A stretch of DNA of 64,000 bases, taken from positions 7,254,001 through 7,318,000 of the forward strand of contig NZ_CP021780.1 of NCBI RefSeq assembly GCF_002192415.1, read 5' to 3'. Shown piece by piece: positions 52,363 to 61,866 of this stretch. Numbering within the stretch: the stretch's first letter is position 1; every line of letters begins with the position of its first letter. The position numbers and the translations under genes were made by a program. The notes beneath the pieces were generated by a model. It searched no databases. It was not told where the DNA came from and saw only the letters and a list, made by a program, of their open reading frames with translations. Origin of the DNA: Paenibacillus donghaensis. Lineage in GTDB: Bacteria > Bacillota > Bacilli > Paenibacillales > Paenibacillaceae.

Positions 52363-53270
52363 GAGCGGTCACCTCCGTCCTCATAATAGACCCAGCTGTT
52401 CGAGGTTCGGAAGATAATGGCGGTCACCGCCATGATCAGCACAAACATTATCCAGGAGAGTGCAGAAGCATATCCCATTTTGAAAAAAGTAAAGGCCTCC
52501 TCATACAGCTTCAGGGCAAACAGATAGGTTGATTTCATCGGGCCTCCGTTGGTAATGACAAACGCGCCAGTAAATTCTTGGAACGCATTCACCATCTGCA
52601 TCACCAGGTTGAACAGCACGATAGGCGTCAGCAGCGGCAAGGTGATCTTCAGGAACATTCTTGGCTTCGAGGCCCCGTCGATGGAGCCTGCTTCGTAGAG
52701 ATCACTGGGGATCTGCTGAATGCCGGCCAGGAACAGCACCATCGAGGAGCCGAATTGCCAGACGGTCAGCAGCCCCAGCGTATAGAGCGCCACATCTGGG
52801 CTTCCCAGCCAGTCGACAGGTCCGAGGTGAAGCTTAGTCAGCATGCTGTTAATAATGCCCTCCTTCATAAAAAGGAAACGCCACAGCACGGAAATCGCCA
52901 CACTTCCTCCCAGAATCGAAGGCAAATAATAGACGGTCCGCAGAAAATGGATGCCTTTCAACTTGGCGCTGAGCAGCACCGCGATAAACAGTGCGAACGC
53001 CAGCTTCACCGGCACGGCAAGCAGGACATAGATTCCGGTCACCTTCAGGGACTGATAGAAGTCCGGGTCATGCAGAAAGATATTCTTATAGTTCGTCAGG
53101 CCGATGAACTTGGGCGGTGTAACCATGTTGTAATCCGTGAACGAATAATACAGGGAAGACACGAACGGATACAACTGAAAAATAAGCAGGCCAATGATCC
53201 AGGGTAAAATATACAGCAGGCCGATATGATTATAGTTTTTGCGCGGTTTCAGTGTTCTGCCTACAGACAT
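52359..53270 (-). CDS. Carbohydrate ABC transporter permease (MalF/UgpA type)
   Basis: 303 residues with six membrane helices (YILPWIIGLLIFQLYPFVSS at the start) and the EAA loop YEAGSIDGASKPRMFLKITL. AGGAGCGTTACCC precedes the ATG. It is the first of the two permeases after the binding-protein gene, with a gap of 38 bp, so all three are one operon. Confidence 0.95.
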   Translation of the reverse strand: MSVGRTLKPRKNYNHIGLLYILPWIIGLLIFQLYPFVSSLYYSFTDYNMVTPPKFIGLTNYKNIFLHDPDFYQSLKVTGIYVLLAVPVKLAFALFIAVLLSAKLKGIHFLRTVYYLPSILGGSVAISVLWRFLFMKEGIINSMLTKLHLGPVDWLGSPDVALYTLGLLTVWQFGSSMVLFLAGIQQIPSDLYEAGSIDGASKPRMFLKITLPLLTPIVLFNLVMQMVNAFQEFTGAFVITNGGPMKSTYLFALKLYEEAFTFFKMGYASALSWIMFVLIMAVTAIIFRTSNSWVYYEDGGDRS

Positions 53271-53308
53271 GGGTAACGCTCCTTTCCTATCCCGATTGCT
53301 ATTTATAT

Positions 53309-54652
53309 CTAGGATCTGCCTTTCAATTCAGCCAGCTTAGAGGTCAGATTGGCAATCAGCTCATCAGCAGCCTGCTCCGGTGTGGACTTGCCATAGCTGA
53401 CCTTCTGTACAATGTCATCCATGATCTTCTGAACCTCCGAGTTGTTGGCGACGCTGTTGTCGACAATTCCGGCGCGGCTGAGACCCAGCTCGACGGCATG
53501 GGTGATGGCGGCATCAATCTTCCCGGCGGCTACGGCAGCTTCCTGGGAGGATTTAACCGGTGGAACAGAACGCACATCGCCGAGAATCACGGCAGCTTCC
53601 TTATCGTTCATGAACCAATTGAGGAATTTGACTGCTTCCTCCTGATGTTTGCTGTCATTGCTGACAGCTAGCAGCTGAGAAGGACGAACCAGCACTCCGG
53701 AATCCTTGGCATCCTTGGCGATAATCGGCAGGCCGGTAGTGATCTCTACATCGGCAGGCAGCACGTTCTTCAGCGACAGCAGAATGCTGCTCATGGACGG
53801 AGCCATCACAATGTCCTGGTTGATCCATTTCGGGTTCTGGTCGATCTTGCCGAAGAAGAGATCACTCTCGCCAAGCGGCTGGTATACACCAGCCTCCATC
53901 GCTTTGAGCAGCCAATCGAAGCTGGCGGCGGCATCCTCGCGTGTGAAGCCGAGGCTGTAATCCTCCTTGACCCATTGGGAGCCGGTCCGCTGCTTCAGCA
54001 TGGTCACCATATCCTGGCGGATCGCCGCATGGTCGGTCAACAGCAGATATTTCGAGCTGTCCTGCTCATGCAGCTTCTTGCCTGCTTCATAGAGCGTATC
54101 CCAATCCCATTCAGTATCTGCCGGCACGCCCAACTGATCGGCCAGTGTCTTGTTGATAATCAGGCAATAAGCGTTCACACCGGTAGGAACGGCAATCAGC
54201 TTGTCATTGTACACACTGTAGTTGTTCAAGAATTCCTGATCCAGCCCCGACGCATCAAAGGCAGGCTGATCCTTCAGATTGACGAAGAAGTCGCCTTTGC
54301 GGGACAGCTCCTGCAGCCAGGGCAGATCCAGCTGCATAATGTCAGCGGAGGTTTTGCCGGCCAGTTGGGTCTTGATCTTCTGCTCGTAACCGTCGAAGCC
54401 CTGATATTCTGCTTCTATCGTTACATTGGGTTCGACCTGCTTGTAGGCTTCAATCGCAGCCAGGGTAGCGGCATGGCGGTCTTCTCCACCCCACCAGCTG
54501 AACCGCAGCGTGGTCTGTTTGGCGGAAGCATCGCTGCCTGCCGGTGTATTGCTGCCGGAAGCAGCCGTATTATCCTTGGAGCAACCGCTGAGCAATGAAG
54601 TCAGCAGCACCGCAACAGCCAGCCAGCGAACCCCTCTTTGTGTTTGTTTCAT
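53309..54652 (-). CDS. Family 1 extracellular sugar-binding lipoprotein
   Basis: 447 residues; lipobox LLSGC (Cys24) after the hydrophobic stretch WLAVAVLLTSLL. Binding-protein family 1: TTLRFSWWGGEDRH at the N-terminus, VNAYCLIINKTLADQLG, and a C-terminal KFLNWFMNDKEAAVILG. It delivers a carbohydrate, likely an oligosaccharide or a glycoside, to the two permeases. It is the first gene of the leftward operon, with a cre-like site upstream, and lies divergent from the YesN-type regulator. Confidence 0.94.
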   Translation of the reverse strand: MKQTQRGVRWLAVAVLLTSLLSGCSKDNTAASGSNTPAGSDASAKQTTLRFSWWGGEDRHAATLAAIEAYKQVEPNVTIEAEYQGFDGYEQKIKTQLAGKTSADIMQLDLPWLQELSRKGDFFVNLKDQPAFDASGLDQEFLNNYSVYNDKLIAVPTGVNAYCLIINKTLADQLGVPADTEWDWDTLYEAGKKLHEQDSSKYLLLTDHAAIRQDMVTMLKQRTGSQWVKEDYSLGFTREDAAASFDWLLKAMEAGVYQPLGESDLFFGKIDQNPKWINQDIVMAPSMSSILLSLKNVLPADVEITTGLPIIAKDAKDSGVLVRPSQLLAVSNDSKHQEEAVKFLNWFMNDKEAAVILGDVRSVPPVKSSQEAAVAAGKIDAAITHAVELGLSRAGIVDNSVANNSEVQKIMDDIVQKVSYGKSTPEQAADELIANLTSKLAELKGRS

Positions 54653-54676
54653 GGATCATTCTCCTTTAAGCTTTTA

Positions 54677-54690
54677 TGTAAGCGCTCTTA
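54677..54690. promoter_or_regulatory. Candidate CcpA (cre) site
   Basis: TGTAAGCGCTCTTA matches the cre consensus TGWAANCGNTNWCA except for the penultimate base. It lies ~25 bp upstream of the sugar-binding protein gene, suggesting carbon catabolite control. Confidence 0.5.
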
Positions 54691-54902
54691 GTATAGCCTG
54701 TGGCTGTGCTGATTTTAAGGTAGCCAATCTTGGGAAAAGGTATCAATTCCACAGCGCCACAGCCGCCAGGGTATCCTGATCTTGTAAAAGGAATCATTAT
54801 TACAGGTGTTCCGGCGATTGGGCAATTCCGCTATTATCAGCGTCACATGATCTGATATACTGAATGTAAGCAGTTTCATTACATCCTGAGAGCGCGAGGT
54901 GC

Positions 54903-55658
54903 ATGATGTATAACCTTTTAATCGTTGATGATGAGACGGAAACCCGTGAGGCCTTATCGAGTTATTTCCCGTGGTCGGAGGTAGGGTTCAAGGTTGTAGG
55001 GCAGGCCGGGAACGGCCGTGAGGCGCTGCAGTTCATCGGTGGGGATAAGCGCGTGGATATTGTGCTGACGGATATTCGAATGCCGGTAATGAACGGGATT
55101 GAGCTGGCCGAGGACCTATACAACAGCAAACGCCATATCAGAATCGTTTTTCTCAGCGGCTACCGCGATTTCGAATATGCCCGGCAGGCGCTGCATTACC
55201 GCGTCATGAACTACATCCTGAAGCCTGCCAAATATCAGATGCTGCTGGAGGTGTTCGTGAAGATCCGTGAGGAGCTGGAGGCGGAGCATGCCGGCGGGCA
55301 GCAGGCGCAGGGGGCAGAGCGGCCAGGATGCGACGAGAGCGCGGTTATCCAGCAGATCAAGACCCATGTGCAGCAGCATTACCGTGAGGTCACCCTGGAG
55401 CAGGTGTCGAAGAAAGTACATATGAACGCTAACTACCTCAGCTCGCTTTTTAAACAGAAGACCGGACAGAACTTCTCCGATTATGTCATCAAGATCAAGA
55501 TGGAGGCCGCGGCCAGTCTGCTGCTGGATGCAAACAACAAAACCTACGAAATTAGCGAGCGGGTCGGCTACAGCAATGCCAAGAATTTCGCGCGCACCTT
55601 CAAAGGCTATTACGGCAAGACGCCAAGTGAATACCGGAACGGCCAGCTGTCCCCATGA
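54903..55658 (+). CDS. YesN-type response regulator (receiver plus AraC HTH)
   Basis: 251 residues. Receiver domain 1-120 with acidic pair Asp9/Asp10 and the phosphorylation site Asp57 (VLTDIRMPVMNG), and a conserved Lys at YILKPAK. Two AraC HTH motifs follow (EQVSKKVHMNANYLSSLFKQ and YEISERVGYSNAKNFARTFK) with the ending YYGKTPSEYR. It should activate the divergent sugar ABC operon when phosphorylated by the histidine kinase encoded next (4-nt overlap). Confidence 0.94.
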   Translation: MMYNLLIVDDETETREALSSYFPWSEVGFKVVGQAGNGREALQFIGGDKRVDIVLTDIRMPVMNGIELAEDLYNSKRHIRIVFLSGYRDFEYARQALHYRVMNYILKPAKYQMLLEVFVKIREELEAEHAGGQQAQGAERPGCDESAVIQQIKTHVQQHYREVTLEQVSKKVHMNANYLSSLFKQKTGQNFSDYVIKIKMEAAASLLLDANNKTYEISERVGYSNAKNFARTFKGYYGKTPSEYRNGQLSP

Positions 55659-57412
55659 GAGAGAAATACTTCATCAAACAACTCGCCACCTTTCTCCTGC
55701 CGCTGCTCATCCCGATTATTATTCTCGGCTCACTCTCCACCTTCTCCACCCAGCGTGATATCAAAAGAGACATTAATCAGAACAGCAGCTTCCTGCTGCT
55801 CCAGTCGCAGACCCAGCTGGAAATGATCCTGAATGAGCTGGATACGCTGTATCTGGCGCTTTATGACAACGCCGATATCTTCAATGAGCTGTCCGCTGTG
55901 CTGAAGAATCCCTACTACACCTATGAGAGTTCCGCCTCCAACCGGATTATTTCCAGCTTTTTGAATGCATTTACCAGCTCGAAGGCTTATATCCAATCCT
56001 TTTATCTTTATGTAGACAATCCATATAACCGCTTCCTCTCCTCGGTGGACGGGCTGGTGACGCTGGATTCTTTTTTTGATACCGGCTGGTACAAGCCCTT
56101 TATGAATTACGACGGTCCTCCCGCCAAGTGGACCACTGCGCGCCAGATCCGCTTCTACTCGTTCGAGACTCAGCCTACGTCAGTGGTGACCTTCTACAAT
56201 GTGCTGGAGCCGCGCAGAATCGCAATTATTCTTAATATCCGCGCCAAATATCTCGAGAACCTGCTGGATCATATTACCACCTATCCAGGCCAGCAGCTGT
56301 TTGTGCTGAATGAGCAGAATGAGATGATTTTCTCGAACTCCCGCAAGGAACCGCTAAGAGCGGAGGATATTGGGGCGATTGCGCGCAGTCCGCAGGCTTT
56401 CTTCGATATGGACATGCCGCAGGGCAAGGTGAATGTCACCAAGGTGGAATCGGAGCGCTATAAGTGGAAATATGTCTCGATGATTCCCCACTCCGAGCTG
56501 TACAGGACACCGACGCGCATTCTGGGCTACACCCTGATCTTCGTGGCGATTGCCGTTCTCTGTGGATTCGTGCTGACCTATTATCTAATTCGCCGCAATT
56601 ACAAGCAGCTAAAGATGATCCGCACCCTGATCAAATCCGCTGATGACAGCCGGATGCCCCTGAAGCCGCCGGGCAAGGTCAAAGATGAATATTCCTCAAT
56701 TATCCACGGCATGATCACCCATTTTATTGAGCACCGTTATATCCGCACCCAGCTGCTGGAGAAGAAATACCGGCTGCAGGTGATGGAGCTGCTGGCACTG
56801 CAGTCCCAGATCAACCCGCATTTTCTCTATAACACGTTGCATTCGGTCTACTGGGAAGCGGTCGCTTTCACCGGCAAGCCCAACAAGGTTAGCGAGATGG
56901 TTGAGGATCTGTCGGACCTATTATCCTATTCCTTCAGCAATCCTACCGAGACGGTGACCTGGGAGGAGGAATTGGCCAATACGCTCAGTTATATCAACAT
57001 TCAGAGGAAGCGTTATAAGGACAAGTTTGCAATTATTCTTGAATACGATGAAGAGATTGCCACCCTGTACACCATTAAGCTGGTGCTCCAGCCATTCATT
57101 GAGAACAGTATCTATCACGGGATTAAGGAGAAGGCCGGTCAAGGGTTGATTAAGGTCAAAATCAACCGCAAAGACGAGCGGCTCTCCGTCGTGGTCATTG
57201 ACAATGGGGTCGGCATTGGGCCGGAGGCCATGCGCGAGATCGAGCAGCGTCTACGCTCGGACGAGGAACGAACAGAGCATGTCGGGCTGTACAACACGCA
57301 TAAACGGCTGAAGCTGACCTATGACAACGGCTACAGCCTGCGGATCCGAAGCAAGCCCGGTTTAGGAACCGTAGTCAGTCTCACGCTTCCCGCCTTGCGG
57401 AACCGGAACTGA
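55655..57412 (+). CDS. YesM-type sensor histidine kinase
   Basis: 585 residues. Two membrane helices (FLLPLLIPIIILGSLSTF near the start, TLIFVAIAVLCGFVLTYYLI ~300) bracket an extracellular sensor (~35-290). Next are a HAMP-like linker, the His_kinase motif QINPHFLYNTLH (phosphorylated His ~389) and an HATPase_c domain (IENSIYHGIKEKAGQG, DNGVGIG, HVGLYNTHKRLKL, GLGTVVSL). It senses the sugar outside, possibly via the binding protein, and phosphorylates the YesN partner. Confidence 0.94.
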   Translation: MREKYFIKQLATFLLPLLIPIIILGSLSTFSTQRDIKRDINQNSSFLLLQSQTQLEMILNELDTLYLALYDNADIFNELSAVLKNPYYTYESSASNRIISSFLNAFTSSKAYIQSFYLYVDNPYNRFLSSVDGLVTLDSFFDTGWYKPFMNYDGPPAKWTTARQIRFYSFETQPTSVVTFYNVLEPRRIAIILNIRAKYLENLLDHITTYPGQQLFVLNEQNEMIFSNSRKEPLRAEDIGAIARSPQAFFDMDMPQGKVNVTKVESERYKWKYVSMIPHSELYRTPTRILGYTLIFVAIAVLCGFVLTYYLIRRNYKQLKMIRTLIKSADDSRMPLKPPGKVKDEYSSIIHGMITHFIEHRYIRTQLLEKKYRLQVMELLALQSQINPHFLYNTLHSVYWEAVAFTGKPNKVSEMVEDLSDLLSYSFSNPTETVTWEEELANTLSYINIQRKRYKDKFAIILEYDEEIATLYTIKLVLQPFIENSIYHGIKEKAGQGLIKVKINRKDERLSVVVIDNGVGIGPEAMREIEQRLRSDEERTEHVGLYNTHKRLKLTYDNGYSLRIRSKPGLGTVVSLTLPALRNRN

Positions 57413-57413
57413 A

Positions 57414-58238
57414 TCAGACCCGGATCTGCTTGCGGTACTGCAGCGGGGAGCGGCTGGTGATCTGCTTGAACACGCGGCCGAAGTGAGCGATGCTGTCAAA
57501 GCCGGTCTCCTCGGCAATCCGGGTAATCTTCCAGTCCGTCTGCTTCAGCAGCGTCTGCGCCTCACGGATTCGCACGAAGTTGAGGTATTCCACCACCGTG
57601 AAGCCGGTGGTCTGCTTGAAGATGCGGCAGAGATAGGTAGCGCTGATATAAAAGTGTTCAGCCAGCCGGTCCAACGTCAGCTTCGCGCTGTAATGCGCGT
57701 TCAGGTAGCTGATGATGCCGTACACCCGGCGCTGCTGCTCGCTCTGCTCGGAGGGCAGCGGCTCAGGCTGCTCCCGGCGCATCCGCTCCAGCAGGATCAG
57801 CAGCTGCAGCAGCAGCGCCTGCAGGTAGGCCCGGGTGCTGAGCCGGCCCTCGGCTTCTTCGCGCAGCATCGCGGTCAAGAGTCCGGTGAGCTTCTCCTGC
57901 TCTCCTGCGGCGGGGCGCAGCAGGAAGCTCTCACCCTGGAACAGCGGCTGCACACTCAGCCCCAGCGAAGCCAGCGGCTGAAGGAACCGGTCATCGAAAT
58001 TGACCAGAATCCGCTCATGGTTGAACCGGCCTTTGCCGGTGGTGCGGTGCAGCTCGCTTTTGTTAATGAAGACGAGGTCACCTTGCTGAAGGGCATAAAT
58101 CCGGTCGTGAATATAATAGAAACGTTCCCCTGTCAGCAGATAATAGAACTCATAGGTGTCATGAAAATGATTGGAGGCCATGCTGAAGGGCTTGGTTCGT
58201 TCCAACTGCTCGATCTGAAAAAAGGGGATAGGTTCCAT
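57414..58238 (-). CDS. AraC-family regulator with N-terminal cupin
   Basis: Start ATG 58238 (GAAGAGGTGAGCC upstream). 274 residues: cupin-type arabinose-binding-like domain (HFHDTYEFYYLLTGERFYYI ... LQQGDLVFINKSELHRT), then two HTH motifs (LDRLAEHFYISATYLCRIFK and RIAEETGFDSIAHFGRVFKQ) and the ending RSPLQYRKQ. It is convergent with the YesM gene, the two stop codons being 1 bp apart, and divergent from the dehydrogenase gene at 58367, which it probably regulates. Confidence 0.92.
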   Translation of the reverse strand: MEPIPFFQIEQLERTKPFSMASNHFHDTYEFYYLLTGERFYYIHDRIYALQQGDLVFINKSELHRTTGKGRFNHERILVNFDDRFLQPLASLGLSVQPLFQGESFLLRPAAGEQEKLTGLLTAMLREEAEGRLSTRAYLQALLLQLLILLERMRREQPEPLPSEQSEQQRRVYGIISYLNAHYSAKLTLDRLAEHFYISATYLCRIFKQTTGFTVVEYLNFVRIREAQTLLKQTDWKITRIAEETGFDSIAHFGRVFKQITSRSPLQYRKQIRV

Positions 58239-58366
58239 TCGGCTCACCTCTTCAAATACAAGATAATATATGCAGGTTTTCTGCTTATATTGGTTAGAAA
58301 GCGTTTAGATTTCGCATTTCCTATACTATAAAATAGATCTATATCAATGTAAATGGAGTGATTATT

Positions 58367-59652
58367 GTGAGTAAAAAGAAATATGCCATCGTCGGTGTCG
58401 GCGGGCGTTCCGAGTTCTTTTACAGCCAGCTGGTGACCGTCTATCAGGAAACCTCGGAGCTGGTAGCGTTCTGTGATGTCAATCAGACCCGGATGAATCA
58501 CGCCAACCGTATGCTGGCCGAGAAATACAGCTACCACGCGGTGGAGACGTATAAGTCGGAGGATTTCGACCGTATGATCGCCGAGACGAAGCCGGATATT
58601 GTACTCGTCACTACGATTGACCGCACCCATCACAGATATATTATCCGTGCTATGGAGCTGGGCTGTGACGTTATTTCCGAGAAGCCGATGACGGTGGATG
58701 AGGAGAAATGCGGGGAGATTTTTGAAGCGATCGAACGCACCGGCCGAAGCCTGCGGGTAACCTTCAACTATCGCTACGCCCCCATAACACGAAGATCCGT
58801 GAGGTTATCATGGACGGCACGCTTGGCGAGATCCTGTCAGTTAACTTCGAGTGGCTGCTGAATACCCAGCATGGAGCGGACTATTTCCGCAGGTGGCACC
58901 GTGACAAGCGCAACAGCGGCGGGCTGTTGGTCCACAAGTCGACCCATCATTTTGACCTGATGAACTTCTGGCTCGATTCGAAGCCGGAGACGGTGTTCGC
59001 CATGGGCGACCTCCGCTTCTACGGACGGGAGAACGCGGAGAAACGTGGAGTTACGGAGTTCTACCAGCGGGCCTACGGCAGCAAAGCGGCCGAGAATGAT
59101 CCGTTCGCTCTGCATCTGGACCGCAACGAGAACCTGAAGAGCATGTATCTGGATGCCGAGCATGAAGACGGGTACCAGCGGGACCAGAGTGTGTTCGGGG
59201 ATAATATCAGCATTGAGGATACGATGAGCGTCATGGTCAAATACAAGAACAAGACGGTGATGAACTACTCGCTGAACGCGTATATGCCGTGGGAGGGCTT
59301 CATTATTGTCTTCAACGGTACGGAGGGACGGATGGAAGTGCGGATTACCGAGCAGTCCTATGTCAATTCCGGCGGCAAAAAAGAAAACGAAGGCGCGCTG
59401 CAAGGCGTACAGATTATGGTCTATCCCCACTTCAAGGAGCCTTACCTCGTCGAGTTCGAGGAGGGTGTCGGCGGCCATGGCGGCGGCGATCCGGTGATGC
59501 TGCGCGATATTTTTGAGGGCCAGCAGGAGGACCGTTTCCACCGCGCCGCTTCCCATGTGGACGGGGCCATGTCGATTATGACCGGGATCGCGGCGAACCG
59601 CTCGATCAAGACCGGCCTGCCGGTGAAGGTCAGCGAGATCTGGAAAGGGTAG
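58367..59652 (+). pseudogene. Gfo/Idh/MocA-family dehydrogenase with one-base frameshift
   Basis: Start GTG 58367 with TGGAG 9 nt upstream. The first part has the NAD-binding motif YAIVGVGGRSEFF and the EKP motif (VISEKPMTVDEE) up to FNYRYAP. At the five-C run 58779-58783 the frame breaks. Adding one C restores APHNTKIREVIMDGTLGEIL and continues to 59652 (GGLLVHKSTHHFDLMNFWLD). The joined protein, ~428 residues, is of normal family length and would oxidise or reduce a sugar or inositol derivative. Either a true slippery-tract mutation or a sequencing error explains it. Everything else in both halves is intact. Confidence 0.88.
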
Positions 59653-59680
59653 CACGTTTCCAACCCTGAATAAATGGTGG

Positions 59681-59708
59681 AACCCGCTCAGTGAGCGGGT
59701 TTTATTTA
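59681..59708 (+). terminator. Terminator of the dehydrogenase gene
   Basis: A perfect stem AACCCGCTCA / TGAGCGGGTT followed by TTATTT. Confidence 0.85.
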
Positions 59709-59715
59709 AAATATA

Positions 59716-60434
59716 GCGTGCCCAGAGGCACGCGTTATCTAGTTGGTGAAAGTCCAACCGAAGGAGGGGCCAAGCCACCTTTGTAGCTAGGATGCTTGCG
59801 CATGGCGAAATCTGTGTGTAAAAGCGCATCGACAAAAGTACCTGTCAGAGATAGGGCGAGCAACGACCCAGGCCGCAACACCAAGTGAATCCTGCCGCGT
59901 CGTCAAAAAGGCCCTGCAAAGGGGAAAAGAAGGAGCCGAGTCTCGTGTATTTAGACGAAGGCCAAGGAAACTGTATAGAACTTGGAACCACAGTGAAGAA
60001 CCTTCCGGCGTATAGGGAACGGCATGGGTTGAAAGATAGCGCAGTGAACTGGGGAGACCCTCCCCTGCACGGGATTATTTTTTTTTTTTAGAAACCGTAA
60101 ATAGACGCTCTATAAGCCCAAAAGGCGAAGTGAACCGTCTGCAGGAAGGGAGTCCGAGGGGCTCATAGTACCGAAGAACCTAAGGACAACATAACCTTAG
60201 GGAGGGAAGGGGCCCTGCTTTGTTCATGTTTGACCAAGAGGTACGAGTTCGTGAATGCCAAAAGGCTAACGACACGCAAGAAAATGCTCAATAACTCTAA
60301 GGGGAAACTAGGTCATGAGGCCAAAGTCAATAGGCTGCATGCCCATGAATGACGAACATCGGAAAGCCGTATGAGGGAAAACCTCACGTACGGTTTGATG
60401 AGGAGGGGCTGGTCAGGCCAGTCCTTTACTCTAG
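59716..60434 (+). ncRNA. ORF-less group II intron (domains I-VI, no reverse transcriptase)
   Basis: The 5' end GCGTGCCCAGAGGCACGCG continues into a domain I-like fold (CTAGTTGGTGAAAGTCCAAC). The 3' part contains a 34-nt domain V at 60363-60396 (AAAGCCGTATGAGGG, AAAACCTCACGTACGGTTT) with the AGC triad and a GAAA-type loop. A domain VI-like hairpin (GAGGAGGGGCTGGTC) and an end near CTTTACTCTAG follow. Only ~720 bases are present and no long ORF exists in the domain IV position (around 60070-60340), so it would depend on a reverse transcriptase from elsewhere. The flanks AAAATATA and AGAATAC rejoin to the R-repeat leader. Class not assigned; ends uncertain by a few bases. Confidence 0.8.
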
Positions 60435-60528
60435 AGAATACATATGTTTCACGCCATCCATTATCCTTCTATTTCTCGCAAAAACGGATACCGCCTCTTT
60501 TAGAGGGCGGCGAAGCCGTTTCTACTTG
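60435..60528 (+). repeat. R-family repeat, copy R4 (5' end split off by the intron)
   Basis: AGAATACATATGTTTCACGC, ATTATCCTTCTATTTCTCGC, then hairpin AAACGG...CCGTTT with CCGCCTCT/AGAGGGCGG, ending CTACTTG. The first bases of the leader (AAAATATA) are found on the other side of the intron at ~59708. Confidence 0.8.
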
Positions 60529-60634
60529 AAATATAAGAATGTATATGTTTCACGCCATCCATTATCCTTCTATTTCTCGCAAAAACGGATACCGCCTCTT
60601 TCAGAGGGCGGCGAAGCCGTTTCTATTTGTTATA
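60529..60634 (+). repeat. R-family repeat, copy R5
   Basis: In direct tandem with R4: AATATAAGAATGTATATG, TTTCACGCCATCCATTATCC, then the same hairpin with one changed loop base, ending CTATTTGTT. The two copies are almost identical, so the duplication is recent. Confidence 0.85.
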
Positions 60635-60689
60635 CTGGGATGGTTGGTGCTGATGCTGGAGATGTGAGTGCGAGGAGGAGAGTTTGAGT

Positions 60690-60895
60690 TTATAAGCCAA
60701 AACCTGCAAATATACAGTTTTTTGAACTGGAGTAACCCTGTTCAAAGAGAAAGCCTGCAATTGTGCAGGCTTTTCGGGAGAATACAGCTTATATGTCGCT
60801 TGGGGCGCTGAAAAGATGTACAATTGCAGGAATTCTGCCCTAATCGTCCTAATTGGAGAAAAAAAGATGTACAATCGCAGGAATTTCGGTGGGAG
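60690..60895. repeat. Hairpin array B (four units)
   Basis: AAACCTGCAAATATACAG, AAGCCTGCAATTGTGCAGGC, GATGTACAATTGCAGG and GATGTACAATCGCAGG at ~55-70 bp spacing, each followed by TTTT, AATTC or AATTTC. Same design as array A; more degenerate. Confidence 0.65.
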
Positions 60896-61059
60896 CGTAA
60901 CGTGTAAAATAGATGATGGCTAGCTGTTGTAGGTTAATGTGTGTTTAGGGAGCGCCAACTGCGGCTATTCGGTGAACCAATCGAATGGTATGATGAGCTT
61001 ACTGTATTTGCTGATCTTGGTTTTGAGTCTATATTATACAAAGAAATGGAGAGAATCCG

Positions 61060-61866
61060 GTGACAGGCAGACCGTATTTAAGCATGATTCAGCGCTCCGT
61101 AGAGGCGGAGGGAATTACCTTTGAGGCGATAACGCCTGATTATGTGTACCGGGTGAGCTGCGGCGGCCAATCCTTTGTGATGGTAGATGCCGAAACGGGG
61201 CTCAATAACAGTGCTTCGGCGATGCTTGCCCTAAGCAAATCCTTAACCTATGATGTCCTGCATGCAGCAGGAGTTCCTGCGGTGGAGCATAGGTACCTGG
61301 CGAATCCTAACTCGCGGTTCAGCCGCAGCGACGATTACCAGGTAGCAGAGAGCTGTTTCCGCAGCTTCGGGCAACAGGTGGTGCTGAAGCAGGACGATGG
61401 TGCGCAAGGGAGACATGTGTATAGAATCCACACGCTGGCCGAGCTGACAAACACGCTGGATTCCTTGTTCGCCCTGCAGCTGAATGCGGCGGTGGGTCCG
61501 TATTATGAGGCGGAGCTTGAATACAGGATTGTGACCTTCAACCATGAAGCTCGGGTGATTCTGGGCAAACGGCGAGGAGCTTCCTGGAAGCATAACCTGA
61601 TTAACGGGGCTGTAGCCGTTGTTATCGAAGATGAAGCCAAGCACAAAGCCCTGGCCGAGCTGGCTGCTCAGGCCTCCAGGGCTATGGGGCTTGCATTCTG
61701 TTCCATCGACATCCTCGAAACCGGGCAGGGACTGCTGGTGATTGAGGTGAATCCGAAGGTGATGCTGGATGAATACTGCAAGCAGAATCCGCAGCGGATT
61801 CCTGAGCTTGCCGCGCTGTACCGGGAAGTGCTGCTCCAGCGCTTCGGGCAGCTCGGTGGCCTATAA
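61060..61866 (+). CDS. ATP-grasp protein, RimK/cyanophycin-synthetase-like ligase fold
   Basis: 268 residues from GTG 61060 with ATGGAGAGAATCC upstream. ATP-grasp features: QQVVLKQDDGAQGRHVYRIH (Lys and Gly-rich loop for ATP), ELEYRIVTFNHEARVILGKR, and the metal-binding end FCSIDILETGQGLLVIEVNP. The length and the lack of an N-terminal pre-ATP domain suit a compact RimK-like amino acid or peptide ligase. It converges with a FolC-like Mur ligase, overlapping by 6 nt at the 3' ends. Cyanophycin synthetases fuse an ATP-grasp and a Mur ligase module, which makes this adjacency suggestive. Confidence 0.85.
   Translation: MTGRPYLSMIQRSVEAEGITFEAITPDYVYRVSCGGQSFVMVDAETGLNNSASAMLALSKSLTYDVLHAAGVPAVEHRYLANPNSRFSRSDDYQVAESCFRSFGQQVVLKQDDGAQGRHVYRIHTLAELTNTLDSLFALQLNAAVGPYYEAELEYRIVTFNHEARVILGKRRGASWKHNLINGAVAVVIEDEAKHKALAELAAQASRAMGLAFCSIDILETGQGLLVIEVNPKVMLDEYCKQNPQRIPELAALYREVLLQRFGQLGGL

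Noticed and set aside
59885..60091. 68-codon ORF within the group II intron
   Set aside because: Falls in conserved intron RNA sequence (domain I to III region) and has no protein-like pattern.
60939..61124. Possible small hydrophobic peptide (MMSLLYLLILVLSLYYTKKW) before the ATP-grasp gene
   Set aside because: Hydrophobic and plausible, but no good ribosome site and the frame runs out of phase into the ATP-grasp gene; not enough support.
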